Numbered from the stretch's first letter, positions 17,895 to 27,786 are shown. The stretch: DNA of 64,000 nt from Pontibacter sp. Tf4 (GCF_014212495.1 NZ_JACKZC010000011.1:124001-188000), one strand, 5' to 3'. The notes: generated by a model from the sequence alone, not told the origin. Translations and numbers: made by a program.

Positions 17895-19595
17895 GTGGAA
17901 AATAAAAAGATCATACGACTGTTTAAGCTGGCTGCCGAGCTGATGGAGCTGCACGATGAGAACCCGTTTAAGGTACGCTCTTACGTGAACGGCGCTGCCA
18001 CGCTGGAATTAGTAGAAGAACCGTTGGTAGGCATGAGCCAGGCCACCCTGGAAAGCATTCAGGGCGTGGGCAAAGGCATTGCCGCAAAAATAATCGAGAT
18101 AAATGAGACCGGCTCTTTTGCCGAACTGGATCAGATGCTGGCCGCCACCCCGCCGGGCGTAGTTGAGATGCTGCGCATTAAAGGCATTGGTCCTAAAAAA
18201 GTACGCGCTATCTGGAAAGAACTAGGCACCGAAACCGTGGAAGAACTGCTGGAAGCCTGCGAGCAGGACAAGCTGAGCAAACTGAAAGGCTTTGGCGCCA
18301 AGACACAGGAAAATATAAAACAGGCACTGCTCTTTACCCAGCAAAACCGTGGTAAATTGCTATATGCCGAAGCCGAACCTGCCGCTGATGAACTGCTGCA
18401 AACTATAAGGCAAGCCCTGCCCGATGCGAAAGTAGAAGTGGTAGGCGATGTGCGCCGCCGCATGGAAATAGTGGAAAGCCTGCAGTTTGTAGTGGCCACC
18501 GACAACTATACCGACGCCTGCGAAAAGCTGAGCAAGATTGATGTACTGGAGCAGGATGTGCGTAATTCCGGCCCCCGTGTGTGGCGCGGCAACTATAGTT
18601 TAAATGGCTTGGCTGTAGAGATAAGACTGGTGGATGACGCCTGCTATGCCAACGAAGTGGTATTACGTTCAGCTTCGGAAGCACACCTGACCCAGGTATT
18701 TGCTGCTGGTAAGTGCATGCTGAATGTGTTGCGCGAAGAGAACCACAAAACCGAAGAAGATGTGTACCATGCTGCCGGGATGGCTTTTATAGTTCCGGAA
18801 CTGCGCGAAGGTACAAACGAGCTGCAACTGGCCATGGATAACAAACTGCCAAAGCTGCTTGAGCTCTCCGATCTGAAAGGCATTTTGCATAACCATAGTA
18901 CCTACTCCGACGGTGCGCACACTCTGGAGCAAATGGCCACCTTCTGCCGCGACATGGGCTACCAGTATTTAGGTATTTCCGATCACAGCAAAACGGCGTC
19001 GTATGCAGGCGGCCTGCGCGAAGGCGACGTGCTGCGCCAGCAAAAAGAGATAGATGAGCTGAACCAGAAACTGGCTCCGTTCAAAATTTTCAAAGGCATT
19101 GAATCCGATATCCTGACTGATGGCTCGCTGGATTATGAGGAAGACATCCTGAAAACCTTTGACTTTATAGTTGCCAGCGTGCATAGCGTGCTGAACATGG
19201 ATGAGAAAAAGGCCACGCAACGCCTGATCACGGCCATTGAGAACCCTTATACCACCATGCTCGGCCACCCGACTGGCAGGCTGCTGCTGCGCCGCGAAGG
19301 GTACCCGATCAACCATAAAATGGTAATTGATGCCTGCGCTGCCAACAATGTCATCATCGAGATAAACGCCAACCCATGGCGGCTGGACCTGGACTGGCGC
19401 CACGTGCAATATGCGTTAGAAAAGGGCGTGATGCTCAGCATTAACCCCGACGCACACCACACCAGTGGCTACGACGACATGAAGTACGGCGTGCTGGTAG
19501 GCCGCAAAGGCGGCTTAACGAGAGAAATGACTTTCAATGCCAAACCAGTTGAGGAAGTGGAAGCCTACTTTAACAAGCGCAAGGCTGGGATCTAA
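17895..19595 (+). CDS. polX: PolX-type protein: helix-hairpin-helix, degenerate polymerase and PHP phosphoesterase domains
   Basis: 566 residues from GTG at 17895, close to the 570 of Bacillus PolX. Order: 8-kDa-like N-terminus with HhH motifs ('IQGVGKGIAAKIIEI', 'IKGIGPKKVRAIWKEL', 'LKGFGAKTQENIKQAL'), polymerase X palm and thumb, then a PHP domain (LHNHSTYSDG, ISDHSKTASY, GIESDIL, ASVHS, GHPTGRLL, INANPWRLDLDW, NPDAHH) with all its metal ligands. In the palm, the segment VVGDVRRRMEIVESLQF lacks the catalytic Asp-x-Asp expected after the GDxRR block (ESLQF stands there). So the nuclease part looks active and the polymerase part dead, judged by motif only. Confidence 0.88.
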   Translation: MENKKIIRLFKLAAELMELHDENPFKVRSYVNGAATLELVEEPLVGMSQATLESIQGVGKGIAAKIIEINETGSFAELDQMLAATPPGVVEMLRIKGIGPKKVRAIWKELGTETVEELLEACEQDKLSKLKGFGAKTQENIKQALLFTQQNRGKLLYAEAEPAADELLQTIRQALPDAKVEVVGDVRRRMEIVESLQFVVATDNYTDACEKLSKIDVLEQDVRNSGPRVWRGNYSLNGLAVEIRLVDDACYANEVVLRSASEAHLTQVFAAGKCMLNVLREENHKTEEDVYHAAGMAFIVPELREGTNELQLAMDNKLPKLLELSDLKGILHNHSTYSDGAHTLEQMATFCRDMGYQYLGISDHSKTASYAGGLREGDVLRQQKEIDELNQKLAPFKIFKGIESDILTDGSLDYEEDILKTFDFIVASVHSVLNMDEKKATQRLITAIENPYTTMLGHPTGRLLLRREGYPINHKMVIDACAANNVIIEINANPWRLDLDWRHVQYALEKGVMLSINPDAHHTSGYDDMKYGVLVGRKGGLTREMTFNAKPVEEVEAYFNKRKAGI

Positions 19596-19664
19596 TTGTT
19601 GGTTGTTAATTGCTGGCCCAGCTATAGTTTAAATTTACTTTATAAACCTTTGGCTAAAGTATAA

Positions 19665-19740
19665 ACCCACCCCTACCCCCTCCCAAGAGGGGAATTACAC
19701 GATAGCGGAAAGTCCCCTCTTGGGAGGGGTAGGGGTGGGT
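19665..19740. repeat. Long inverted repeat in the polX-GT9 spacer
   Basis: Arms at 19665-19693 and 19713-19740 are reverse complements apart from one extra C in the left arm, around a 19-base loop. They contain the C-rich block CCCACCCCTACCCCC and its complement. Both flanking genes run on the plus strand. No T tract follows, so it resembles a dispersed hairpin repeat more than a terminator. Confidence 0.85.
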
Positions 19741-19805
19741 AAACATCAGGAGATAACAAACTATAGTTTTCCTGCTATAATTACCTTTAAATCACATAGC
19801 TCACA

Positions 19806-20786
19806 TTGCAACAGAAGAAGCTTAAAATACTTATCATCCGTTTCAGTTCGATCGGGGATATCATTTACACCACACCAGTAGTCCGATGCCTGAAGCAGCA
19901 GGTGCCAGGCGTGGAAATCCATTACCTGACCAAACCCGGTTTCCGGTTTATACTGGACAACAATCCTTACGTGGATAAACTGCACCTGCTGGAGGAAAAG
20001 CTGAACGATACTATTCAGGACCTGCGCGCGGAGAAGTTTGACTATGTAATTGACCTGCACAACAGCCTGCGCTCGGTGCTGGTGAAGTATAAGCTTGGGG
20101 TAAAATTCTCTACGTTCAAGAAGCAGCGCATCCGTAAAATTCTGGCGCTTAAGTTTAAATTGAATACCGTAAAGCCAACACACCTGGTAGACCGCTATCT
20201 TGACACCGCAAAATTCCTGGGGGTGGTAAACGACCAGAAACCGGTAGATTACTTCCTGCCCGGCGACTATAGTTTAAGCACTCTTCTACCGGAAACGCAT
20301 CAGCAGAACTATGTAGCTTTCATAATAGGCGCCACACACTTTACCAAACGCATGCCCAACGAGCAGGTGGTGAGCATCTGTAACTCACTGAACAAACCGG
20401 TTGTACTACTGGGCGGAAAAGACGTGGAAGAAAACGGTGCTATTATAGCCGCCGCTGCCGGAGCCAACGTGCACAACGCCTGCGGGAAACTCAACATGAA
20501 CGAATCGGTGTACGTGGTGAAGCAGGCGGCCAAAGTAATTGGTTTCGATACCGGCCTCACGCACATTTCCGAAGCTTTTGATAAAGAACTTGTTACCATC
20601 TGGGGAAGCACCGTGCCGGAACTGCTGGGGGTGCAGCCCTACCAGGTTACTACGCACTACGAAGCAGGCGTTGAACTGCCATGCCGCCCATGTACCAAGT
20701 TCGGAAGGTCAGAGTGCCCGCTCGGTCACTTTAAATGCATGCGCGATATTGATGAACAGGCTATAGTTGATTTTGCCAACAGGTAA
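19806..20786 (+). CDS. Glycosyltransferase family 9 (heptosyltransferase-like)
   Basis: 326 residues, TTG start inferred: no ATG lies close by and the N-terminal strand ILIIRFSSIGDIIYTTP is needed for the fold. That segment and the C-terminal 'VIGFDTGLTHISEAFDKELV', then 'IWGSTVPELLGVQPY', are GT9 hallmarks. The last 30 residues carry a Cys cluster (LPCRPCTKFG, then SECPLGHFKCM) seen in many Bacteroidota members. GT9 enzymes add heptose or related sugars to lipopolysaccharide core in the inner-membrane cytoplasmic leaflet. No other LPS gene is adjacent. The stop codon overlaps an AACTATAGTT copy (20785-20794). Confidence 0.9.
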   Translation: MQQKKLKILIIRFSSIGDIIYTTPVVRCLKQQVPGVEIHYLTKPGFRFILDNNPYVDKLHLLEEKLNDTIQDLRAEKFDYVIDLHNSLRSVLVKYKLGVKFSTFKKQRIRKILALKFKLNTVKPTHLVDRYLDTAKFLGVVNDQKPVDYFLPGDYSLSTLLPETHQQNYVAFIIGATHFTKRMPNEQVVSICNSLNKPVVLLGGKDVEENGAIIAAAAGANVHNACGKLNMNESVYVVKQAAKVIGFDTGLTHISEAFDKELVTIWGSTVPELLGVQPYQVTTHYEAGVELPCRPCTKFGRSECPLGHFKCMRDIDEQAIVDFANR

Positions 20787-20810
20787 CTATAGTTGAGGTC
20801 GAAACGGAAA

Positions 20811-20844
20811 CAAAAAGAGCAGCCATAGCAGGCTGCTCTTTTTG
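20811..20844. terminator. Bidirectional terminator between convergent genes
   Basis: CAAAAAGAGCAGCC (20811-20824) and GGCTGCTCTTTTTG (20831-20844) form a perfect 14-bp stem with a six-base loop. A/T runs on both sides suit both the GT9 gene and the convergent Kelch lipoprotein gene. Confidence 0.9.
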
Positions 20845-20845
20845 T

Positions 20846-22564
20846 TTATTGTAACTCCTGGTAATACAGGTTCGCAGAGCACGCAAACGATGCAAGGTAC
20901 AGTCTGTTTTTGTAACCAAAGCCTGTAAAAGCTGAATTGGCAACACATGAAGGATAAGTACTGATATCGACCCAGTTACTGGCTGCAACGTCATATCTCG
21001 ACAGTATTTTAGTGTTGGCGCTCACTATGTAACCCTGATTTTCTACAGTAAAGGCGAATGAATTAAGTGGTACATTCCCCGTCCTTGTCCACGTATCCTG
21101 TTGCGGGTTATACTGGTATATGCTGCCCGACGTAACAACATACACTTTGTTGTCGATTGTAAAGGTTGATCCTGTTTCTGTTGTAACAGCAGGGAAGTTA
21201 TTAAGCGCTACAACATTTCCAGTTTGCGGATCATATCTCCAAAGCGTATTGTTGTTTGTGCTGTTATTGCCTCCAAAGAAATAGATCATGTTATCCAACA
21301 CAAAGGAGGTAGCACCATACACCGTGAACGGAAGACTGCTTTTTTTGCTCCAGGTATCTGTTGGATAGTGGTATGCCCAAACCTCATTAAATGATTTAGA
21401 AGTTGTTCTGCCACCTATTACATAAGCTTCCCGGCCTACAAGTGCCACTATGCCATTACTCCTTCCTTCCCCTGTAAAAGAGCTTGACCGAGACCATAAG
21501 TTGAGTTCTATATTATAGTTTACAAAGTGGTCGAGCGTAAAAAGGTGGGCTCTGTCTTCGCTCACGAAATTAGGCATACGGGCATAAAGAAGGCCTAAAT
21601 TGGAGGGTGCAAAAGAAGCTAATCTGAAGCCAGATGTATTATTTGGTGGCTCTACCGTTACTACATTGGTTAACGCGATTGGCTTATTCCATCCAGTTAC
21701 CGTGATTGAAAGTGGATTGAAGTACAGATACTCAGGGACGCTCGGCACTGTTATCACAATTTCCTTATCAGTTCGGGATTTTACGGTAGCTTTATACCGA
21801 TCTAATAATACCACTACTTCCTGACCAGGTATTGTGGGCTGGTCCAGATGTTCTCCGTAAAGGGTGAGTTCTTCGCCTGGCCTTACGGTAGATTCTGAAA
21901 CACCTGAAATAGTGGGTCCGAGTATAGTATACTTCTGTGATGTTGTTACCTGGTTATTATAGATTGTAAGCGTGATAGGGAAACTGCCTACATAAGAAAC
22001 ATCAGGAGCCTTTATTATTATTTTATTTGAGGATACGTCAATCACTGTAGCATTTGCATTACCGATTTTGGCTTTGATAAAGTCTTTCACTGGAATAAAG
22101 TTTTCACCGGTTATAGTGATCAGGGTTCCATCAAAACCCTGCTTTGGCTCAAAATCGGTGATAACAGGAACTAATGTGCTTCCTCCTTTAAAAGTAAACT
22201 TATCGCCGTCTACCTTATATTTATCTACAATAGCGTAAGCATATATTTCGTAATCTACGCCCTTCAGGATATTCTCCTTAATTTCTGCCATAAACGGGCC
22301 GCTTTTGGCAGGCAGGTCCAACACCTTTTTAAAACTGACTTTGGGTTTGGTAGTTAAAGTCTCATAAATAAACCCGTACTCTGTAATTTCCTTTTTCCCC
22401 TGCAGTACAATCTCACCTTTTGCAATTACGCTAACCGAATCGGCTACGACACTGGTAGTTTTTAGAAGCGGGTACTGCTTTGCCTTAGGAAAGTCTTTTT
22501 CCTCGGCACAACTGACAGCCAATACTAAACAAAGGAAATAGAGGTAAAGTCTTAAGCGTTTCAT
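20846..22564 (-). CDS. IPT/TIG and Kelch-repeat surface lipoprotein
   Basis: 572 residues; lipobox VLAVSC at residues about 14-19. After an Ig-like N-terminal part (to about 125) come two IPT/TIG domains ('PVITDFEPKQGFDGTLITIT' and 'ISGVSESTVRPGEELTLYGE'), then a Kelch propeller from about 310 with repeats such as 'GREAYVIGGRTTSKSFNEVW', 'NMIYFFGGNNSTNNNTLWRY' and 'NKVYVVTSGSIYQYNPQQDT'. Such proteins are surface binding modules in Bacteroidota. Its ATG overlaps the stop of the upstream gene (ATGA, 22561-22564), so the two are translationally coupled and likely partners. Base composition is more AT-rich than the genes around it. Confidence 0.85.
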   Translation of the reverse strand: MKRLRLYLYFLCLVLAVSCAEEKDFPKAKQYPLLKTTSVVADSVSVIAKGEIVLQGKKEITEYGFIYETLTTKPKVSFKKVLDLPAKSGPFMAEIKENILKGVDYEIYAYAIVDKYKVDGDKFTFKGGSTLVPVITDFEPKQGFDGTLITITGENFIPVKDFIKAKIGNANATVIDVSSNKIIIKAPDVSYVGSFPITLTIYNNQVTTSQKYTILGPTISGVSESTVRPGEELTLYGEHLDQPTIPGQEVVVLLDRYKATVKSRTDKEIVITVPSVPEYLYFNPLSITVTGWNKPIALTNVVTVEPPNNTSGFRLASFAPSNLGLLYARMPNFVSEDRAHLFTLDHFVNYNIELNLWSRSSSFTGEGRSNGIVALVGREAYVIGGRTTSKSFNEVWAYHYPTDTWSKKSSLPFTVYGATSFVLDNMIYFFGGNNSTNNNTLWRYDPQTGNVVALNNFPAVTTETGSTFTIDNKVYVVTSGSIYQYNPQQDTWTRTGNVPLNSFAFTVENQGYIVSANTKILSRYDVAASNWVDISTYPSCVANSAFTGFGYKNRLYLASFACSANLYYQELQ

Positions 22565-23691
22565 AGGTTAATGCGGAGTGTAGTTGAAAAATTATTTAAG
22601 GTATACTTGTCACTAAAAGTATGACCTGTGTTAAAGCTGAGGCTAACATACTTTTTAGGCATATAATAGTACTGTAAACCAACTCCACCGGTAATACCAT
22701 ACTGGAAGGTAGGTAGCTGTATCAGGTCGTCATGATAGGAGATCCGTACATTGTCCCCTGTACCGCCGTCAGTTGTCCGCTTTGCCTGAATCACCTTGCT
22801 TGATTGTTGCAGTGTGTAATGTCCTTCTAATCCTGTTTCAATAAAGAAATTAAAGCGGTTGTAGGGGAGGGAGTATTTGGGAGCTAACCTGAACCGCATC
22901 AGGCTCATCTCCAGGTGCACATCCTGGTCATTCTCCAAGTCAGAGTAACTATGCCCAAACTCCATTTTATGGTATGTTATCTGGCCTGTAACAGCCAATC
23001 CTTTGAGTAAATAAACGGGGTACTCTGCAAAAATACCAGCACTCAGGTTTGCAGAAGACATCGAAAAGTCCCGGGCTCTGTTACCCCTGAAACTATCCTT
23101 TGAGAGTTTTATAGTTAAATTATTTGCTGATGCAACAACTCCGACACTTCCGGCCGGTACTGCGCTGGATTCACCTTTATTAAGGGCCTTGGCAAAACTT
23201 ACCAGGGATGCTTGGTTAAGCGGCAGTCTTTTTAAATGCCATAACGTGGAAGGACAGTTAGTAGCAAAAGGCTTTAGTTCTTCCTGTAAGTTATTTTTGG
23301 TGAGCTGAACCAGGCTGTCCTTCTGCACATAGAAGTAAGGGCCGCCTTTAGCCCGTACCATGTATAACCTTAACTTGCCTTGGCTCAGGATTTTAAGGAG
23401 TAAATTTTGCCGCTTGCCATTTATGGTTACTATTTTTGTTTCATAAGATGCCCCATACTCCAGCCCCATTACCGAAAGTTGCTCAGCTGTATAGTAAACC
23501 GGTTGCGATTTTTTAGTCTCTTGGAAGAATACTTCATGCGGACGGCTTTCCTTAAAGTTTAAAAAACCATCCTTGTAAGTGGTGTCGCCGATAATGATAT
23601 AGCCCTTGGACTGGGCAGAAGCTGAGCCACAGGTAATGGTAATGAAAAGGGAAATAAGGAATAACTTGAGTAAGTTTGTTTTCTGATGCAT
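22561..23691 (-). CDS. Exported protein with outer-membrane barrel-like C-terminus
   Basis: 376 residues with a signal peptide ending near SASAQ. The first 150 residues hold a globular region with 'IIIGDTTYKDGFLNFK'; from about residue 200 strands alternate as in a small beta-barrel ('LAVTGQITYHKMEFGHSYSD', 'FNFFIETGLEGHYTLQQ', 'GITGGVGLQYYYMPKKYVSL') and the chain ends in LRINL. No named family. It is translationally coupled to the Kelch lipoprotein, so the two may form one surface complex, the barrel anchoring the lipoprotein's ligand system; this is inference. Confidence 0.75.
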   Translation of the reverse strand: MHQKTNLLKLFLISLFITITCGSASAQSKGYIIIGDTTYKDGFLNFKESRPHEVFFQETKKSQPVYYTAEQLSVMGLEYGASYETKIVTINGKRQNLLLKILSQGKLRLYMVRAKGGPYFYVQKDSLVQLTKNNLQEELKPFATNCPSTLWHLKRLPLNQASLVSFAKALNKGESSAVPAGSVGVVASANNLTIKLSKDSFRGNRARDFSMSSANLSAGIFAEYPVYLLKGLAVTGQITYHKMEFGHSYSDLENDQDVHLEMSLMRFRLAPKYSLPYNRFNFFIETGLEGHYTLQQSSKVIQAKRTTDGGTGDNVRISYHDDLIQLPTFQYGITGGVGLQYYYMPKKYVSLSFNTGHTFSDKYTLNNFSTTLRINL

Positions 23692-23766
23692 GGATGTTAC
23701 ACGTTAAGAAGCAACAGGTAATATTTTAAGTGCAATATATAGAATTTATAGGATTGAATTTTAAAA

Positions 23767-24171
23767 ATGAAAAACCATAACTGGCAGGAAACCGACAAGC
23801 AATTTCTGGAAGCGTTATTGCTGGCTACGGGCGGCGAAGGTGGTGCCCCATTGCAGGAAGTGCTGCTGATGGCCGATGCCATAGACGGAACAGTTTTTAC
23901 ACTGAAAGAACTGGAGCAAATTCTGGAGAAACTGGTAGCAGCGCAGGTACTAACTATAGCAAAGAGCAAGTTAGCACTTAGTCCTGCCTTCGTGCAGCAG
24001 TACGAAACTATAACGCTGCAACAAGGCCTGAAAGAAAACAAGGACCTGCTGATGAGCCTGCTGCAACAGCAAACTATAACCGAAGCAACTATAGCAGATG
24101 CTAAAACTATAGTCCAGAAGTTCAAACTCAAAAACCAGTACCAGGCTTACGAGGAACAGTTCGGCGGATAG
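23767..24171 (+). CDS. Conserved-looking small cytoplasmic protein, function unknown
   Basis: 134 residues, strongly helical, no signal or membrane segment. The pattern 'WQETDKQFLEALLLATGGEG', then 'LQEVLLMADAIDGTVFTLKE' and LEQILEKLVAAQVLTI, looks like a winged-helix or EF-hand-sized bundle, with a second half rich in Gln/Lys. I do not recognise the family. Several AACTATA(G) copies fall within the frame and encode TI or TIA. It converges with serS over a perfect terminator. Confidence 0.72.
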   Translation: MKNHNWQETDKQFLEALLLATGGEGGAPLQEVLLMADAIDGTVFTLKELEQILEKLVAAQVLTIAKSKLALSPAFVQQYETITLQQGLKENKDLLMSLLQQQTITEATIADAKTIVQKFKLKNQYQAYEEQFGG

Positions 24172-24326
24172 TGGCGGATTTGGAGATTTGGAAATGCAAA
24201 ACTATAGCTGATGCGCATTTTCTGATACGGAACTATAGTTAACGCGGATCAGGTAGTCCGAAAGAGCAGAAGCACAAAGAACAGCAAAGACCTCACAGTG
24301 TCTCCCAGACCTGTGAGTATCTACCC

Positions 24327-24369
24327 ATAAAACAAAAGCCGCTAAGAACATCAGCGGCTTTTGTTTTAT
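24327..24369. terminator. Bidirectional terminator between the small gene and serS
   Basis: ATAAAACAAAAGCCGCT (24327-24343) pairs perfectly with AGCGGCTTTTGTTTTAT (24353-24369) over a nine-base loop. It serves both convergent genes. Confidence 0.9.
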
Positions 24370-24419
24370 AGTTTCAGCGGAATATTATCTCCACATCTTC
24401 AAATTTTCAAATCTCCAAA

Positions 24420-25694
24420 TTAACCAATCTTCTCAAATCCTAAATAAGGGTGTAGCACTTTTGGCATGTTAATGCCATCTGGGGTCTGGTTATTTTCCAG
24501 CAGGGCAGCTACAATGCGTGGCAGGGCAAGGGCGCTACCATTTAAGGTATGCAGCAGCTGTGTTTTACCGCTTTCGTTTTTGTAACGCAGCTTCAGGCGG
24601 TTGGCCTGGTAGGTCTCAAAGTTACTGCAGGAGCTTACTTCCAACCAGCGACCCTGGGCAGCAGAGTATACTTCCATATCGTAGGTCAGGGCAGAAGTAA
24701 AGCCCATGTCGCCACCGCATAAGCGCAGCACACGGTAAGGCAGTTCCAGTTTCTGCAGCAGGCTCTGGATGTATGTGCTCATTTCTTCCAGCACCTCATA
24801 CGACTTCTCCGGCAGCGCTATCTGCACAATTTCTACCTTGTCAAACTGGTGCAAACGGTTCAGGCCGCGCACATCAGCCCCCCACGAGCCAGCCTCTCTT
24901 CTGAAGCAGGGCGTATAACCCGCATTTTTGATCGGTAGTTTCTCAACAGGCACAATCTCGTCGCGGTAAATATTGGTGATCGGCACTTCAGCAGTAGGTA
25001 TCAGGTACAGGTTGTCGGCAGTAGCGTGGTACATCTGGCCTTCCTTGTCCGGTAACTGGCCGGTGCCGTAGCCCGATGCTTCGTTTATCAGGATCGGTGG
25101 CTGCACTTCAACATAACCGGCTTTCAGGGCCTCATCTAAAAAGAAGTTGATAAGCGCGCGCTGCAAACGGGCACCCTGCTTTTTATAAACCGGGAAACCG
25201 GCACCTGTTATTTTATTGCCCAGGTCAAAGTCGATGATGTCGTATTTCTGGATCAGGTCCCAGTGTGGTTGTGCGCCGGCATGCAGGGTTGGTATTTCGC
25301 CATGCTGCAACACTACTTCGTTATCTTCAGCCGAGCGGCCTTGTGGCACACTTTCGTGCGGCAGGTTAGGCAGTTTGTACAATGCCTGCTGCAATTCCTC
25401 TTCCAGGGCGGTCAGTTGGTCGCTCAGGGTTTTGGCCTGCTGCTTTAGCTCGGTGGTTTGTGCTTTATAAGATTCGGCTTTGTCGCGTTCGCCGTTCTTC
25501 ATCAGAATTCCGATCTCTTTAGAGATGCTGTTCGACCTGGCCTGCAGTTCGTCGTGCTCGCTTTGTACCTGCCGGCGGCGCTGGTCAAGGTCCAGTAAAG
25601 CGGCCACTTCCTGGGCTGCATTTTTATAGTTTTTCTTAGTAAGGCCTGCCACTACCAGGTCGGTCTGCTCTCTTAAAACGGATAGTTGTAGCAT
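24420..25694 (-). CDS. serS: Seryl-tRNA synthetase
   Basis: 424 residues, standard bacterial length. The N-terminal 110 residues form the long antiparallel coiled coil that grips tRNA-Ser ('LDLDQRRRQVQSEHDELQAR' onward). Class II motif 2 is 'GYTPCFRREAGSWGADVRGL' and motif 3 'TLNGSALALPRIVAALLENN' followed by QTPDG. The enzyme charges tRNA-Ser (and tRNA-Sec where present) in the cytoplasm. It stands alone, transcribed away from rho, with a strong terminator downstream. Confidence 0.98.
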   Translation of the reverse strand: MLQLSVLREQTDLVVAGLTKKNYKNAAQEVAALLDLDQRRRQVQSEHDELQARSNSISKEIGILMKNGERDKAESYKAQTTELKQQAKTLSDQLTALEEELQQALYKLPNLPHESVPQGRSAEDNEVVLQHGEIPTLHAGAQPHWDLIQKYDIIDFDLGNKITGAGFPVYKKQGARLQRALINFFLDEALKAGYVEVQPPILINEASGYGTGQLPDKEGQMYHATADNLYLIPTAEVPITNIYRDEIVPVEKLPIKNAGYTPCFRREAGSWGADVRGLNRLHQFDKVEIVQIALPEKSYEVLEEMSTYIQSLLQKLELPYRVLRLCGGDMGFTSALTYDMEVYSAAQGRWLEVSSCSNFETYQANRLKLRYKNESGKTQLLHTLNGSALALPRIVAALLENNQTPDGINMPKVLHPYLGFEKIG

Positions 25695-25976
25695 AATAGG
25701 AGTGTTAAGTATAGGTACAAAAATATACTTTTTTGTGTAGTACGCGGCAATTCCGAAATCTTTTAGTCTTTTTCTGAAACATTTTAACCAAAATGACGCG
25801 TAATATTTGTTAATTAGGTGTTATTGCAATAACATTGCAGTGCATTTATTAGAAGGCCCTTCCTGAGCCTCACTATTTCTACGCTATCTATTCTATTTCC
25901 TGATTTTATAATTTGAGACTCTCGCTGCGTTCGCGTATCAACACGCTTCCGGCATAATAATAACCATACCACATTT

Positions 25977-27761
25977 ATGTACAATATTGAAGAATTGAAA
26001 GACCGGCTTCTTTCAGAACTCAAGGAAATTGCAGAAGACCTGGGTGTTAAAAACTTTAAAAAGCTTAGCAAACAGGACCTTATCTACAAAATCCTGGATC
26101 AGCAAGCCGTTACCCCTCCCGAAAAATTACCTAAAAAGTTCAAGTCTGTTGCCGGCTTCACAGCTCCGTTAGCCGAATCATCTTCTGAAACTACAACTGA
26201 AGTAGCTGAAGCACCCGCTCCGGCCTTTGAAGAAAGCAGACCAGTAGTTCGTGCCGAGAGACCGGAGCGCGCCCCGCGCCCTGCCGCCGCACCTGTTAAG
26301 GACCATGGCCCGCAACAGCACCGCGAACGCGTGCAGCACCCCCGTCCGGATAACCGCGAAGCAAGACCGGAAAGAACAGAAAACCAGGTACGTGAGCCAA
26401 GACCTGAACGTGCTGAAAACCAGAACCGAGAGCAGCGTTTTGAGCGCAACGATAACCGTGAGCAACGTCCCGAAGCCCGCGAGCAGCGAAACGAGAACAG
26501 AGAGCAGCGCCAGGACAACAGAGAGAACCGCAACGATAACCGCGACCAGGCAAACCGCAACGAGAACCGCCACGATAACAATCAGCGCCGTAACAACCCA
26601 CAGCAGCAACAGCAGGTTAATGCCTCCAGCAGCAACTTTAAAGAGTTCGATGGTATTATCCTGAACGAAGGTGTGCTGGAACTGATGCAGGATGGGTATG
26701 GTTTCCTGCGTTCTACACACTATAACTATTTAGCGTCTCCGGATGATATTTATGTGTCGCCATCTCAGATCAAACTGTTTGGTTTAAAGACCGGTGATAC
26801 CGTAAAAGGCCAGATTCGTCCGCCGAAAGAAGGCGAGAAGTATTTTGCACTTCTTAAAGTAGACTCTGTGAACGGCCGTACCACCGAAGAAATCCGTGAC
26901 CGTATTCCGTTCCAACATCTTACACCGCTTTTCCCGGAAGAGCGTTTAAAATTAACAACCAAGCCAAGCCAGTTATCAACCCGTATTCTGGACCTATTTG
27001 CCCCGATAGGTAAAGGCCAGCGTGGTATGATCGTGGCACAGCCTAAAACAGGTAAAACCGTGTTGCTGAAAGAGATAGCCAACGCTATTTCTGAAAACCA
27101 CCCGGAAGTGTACCTGATGATCCTGCTGATTGACGAGCGCCCGGAAGAGGTAACCGACATGGCCCGCAGCGTAAAAGCAGAAGTAATTGCCTCAACGTTT
27201 GATGAGACGGCCGAGCGCCACGTGAAAGTATCGAGCATTGTATTGGATAAAGCCAAGCGCATGGTAGAATGCGGCCACGATGTTGTGATCCTGCTGGACT
27301 CCATTACCCGTCTGGCCCGTGCTTATAACACGGTTGTTCCTTCATCAGGTAAAATCTTATCGGGTGGTGTGGATGCCAATGCGCTGCACAAGCCGAAGCG
27401 TTTCTTTGGCGCTGCCCGTAACGTTGAGAACGGTGGTTCACTTACCATCATCGCCACGGCGCTTATCGACACTGGTTCTAAAATGGACGAGGTTATCTTT
27501 GAAGAATTTAAAGGTACCGGTAACATGGAACTTCAGCTGGATCGTAAGCTGGCCAACAAGCGTATCTACCCGGCTATCGACGTGCCTGCATCGGGTACAC
27601 GCCGCGAAGACCTGCTGATGGACAAAGACGAACTGAACCGCGTTTGGATCCTGCGCAAATTCATGTCGGATATGAACTCCGTAGAAGCTATGGAATTCCT
27701 GAAAGACAGAATGGTAGGCACCAAGAGTAACGAAGAGTTCCTGATCTCGATGAACGGCTAA
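25977..27761 (+). CDS. rho: Transcription termination factor Rho with long disordered insertion
   Basis: 594 residues, against about 420 in E. coli. Residues 1-50 are the Rho N-terminal helical domain ('[20 protein letters not shown]'). About 60-215 is a low-complexity stretch of Arg, Glu, Asn, Asp and Gln repeats. Then the RNA-binding cold-shock-like domain ('[18 protein letters not shown]'), the P-loop [12 protein letters not shown], Walker [17 protein letters not shown], and the Q/R loop region. Bacteroides Rho has a comparable disordered region known to promote condensates under starvation; a similar role here is inferred. A terminator follows, and AACTATAGTT overlaps the stop codon. Confidence 0.98.
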   Translation: MYNIEELKDRLLSELKEIAEDLGVKNFKKLSKQDLIYKILDQQAVTPPEKLPKKFKSVAGFTAPLAESSSETTTEVAEAPAPAFEESRPVVRAERPERAPRPAAAPVKDHGPQQHRERVQHPRPDNREARPERTENQVREPRPERAENQNREQRFERNDNREQRPEAREQRNENREQRQDNRENRNDNRDQANRNENRHDNNQRRNNPQQQQQVNASSSNFKEFDGIILNEGVLELMQDGYGFLRSTHYNYLASPDDIYVSPSQIKLFGLKTGDTVKGQIRPPKEGEKYFALLKVDSVNGRTTEEIRDRIPFQHLTPLFPEERLKLTTKPSQLSTRILDLFAPIGKGQRGMIVAQPKTGKTVLLKEIANAISENHPEVYLMILLIDERPEEVTDMARSVKAEVIASTFDETAERHVKVSSIVLDKAKRMVECGHDVVILLDSITRLARAYNTVVPSSGKILSGGVDANALHKPKRFFGAARNVENGGSLTIIATALIDTGSKMDEVIFEEFKGTGNMELQLDRKLANKRIYPAIDVPASGTRREDLLMDKDELNRVWILRKFMSDMNSVEAMEFLKDRMVGTKSNEEFLISMNG

Positions 27762-27786
27762 ACTATAGTTTGGCACTAACTATAAG

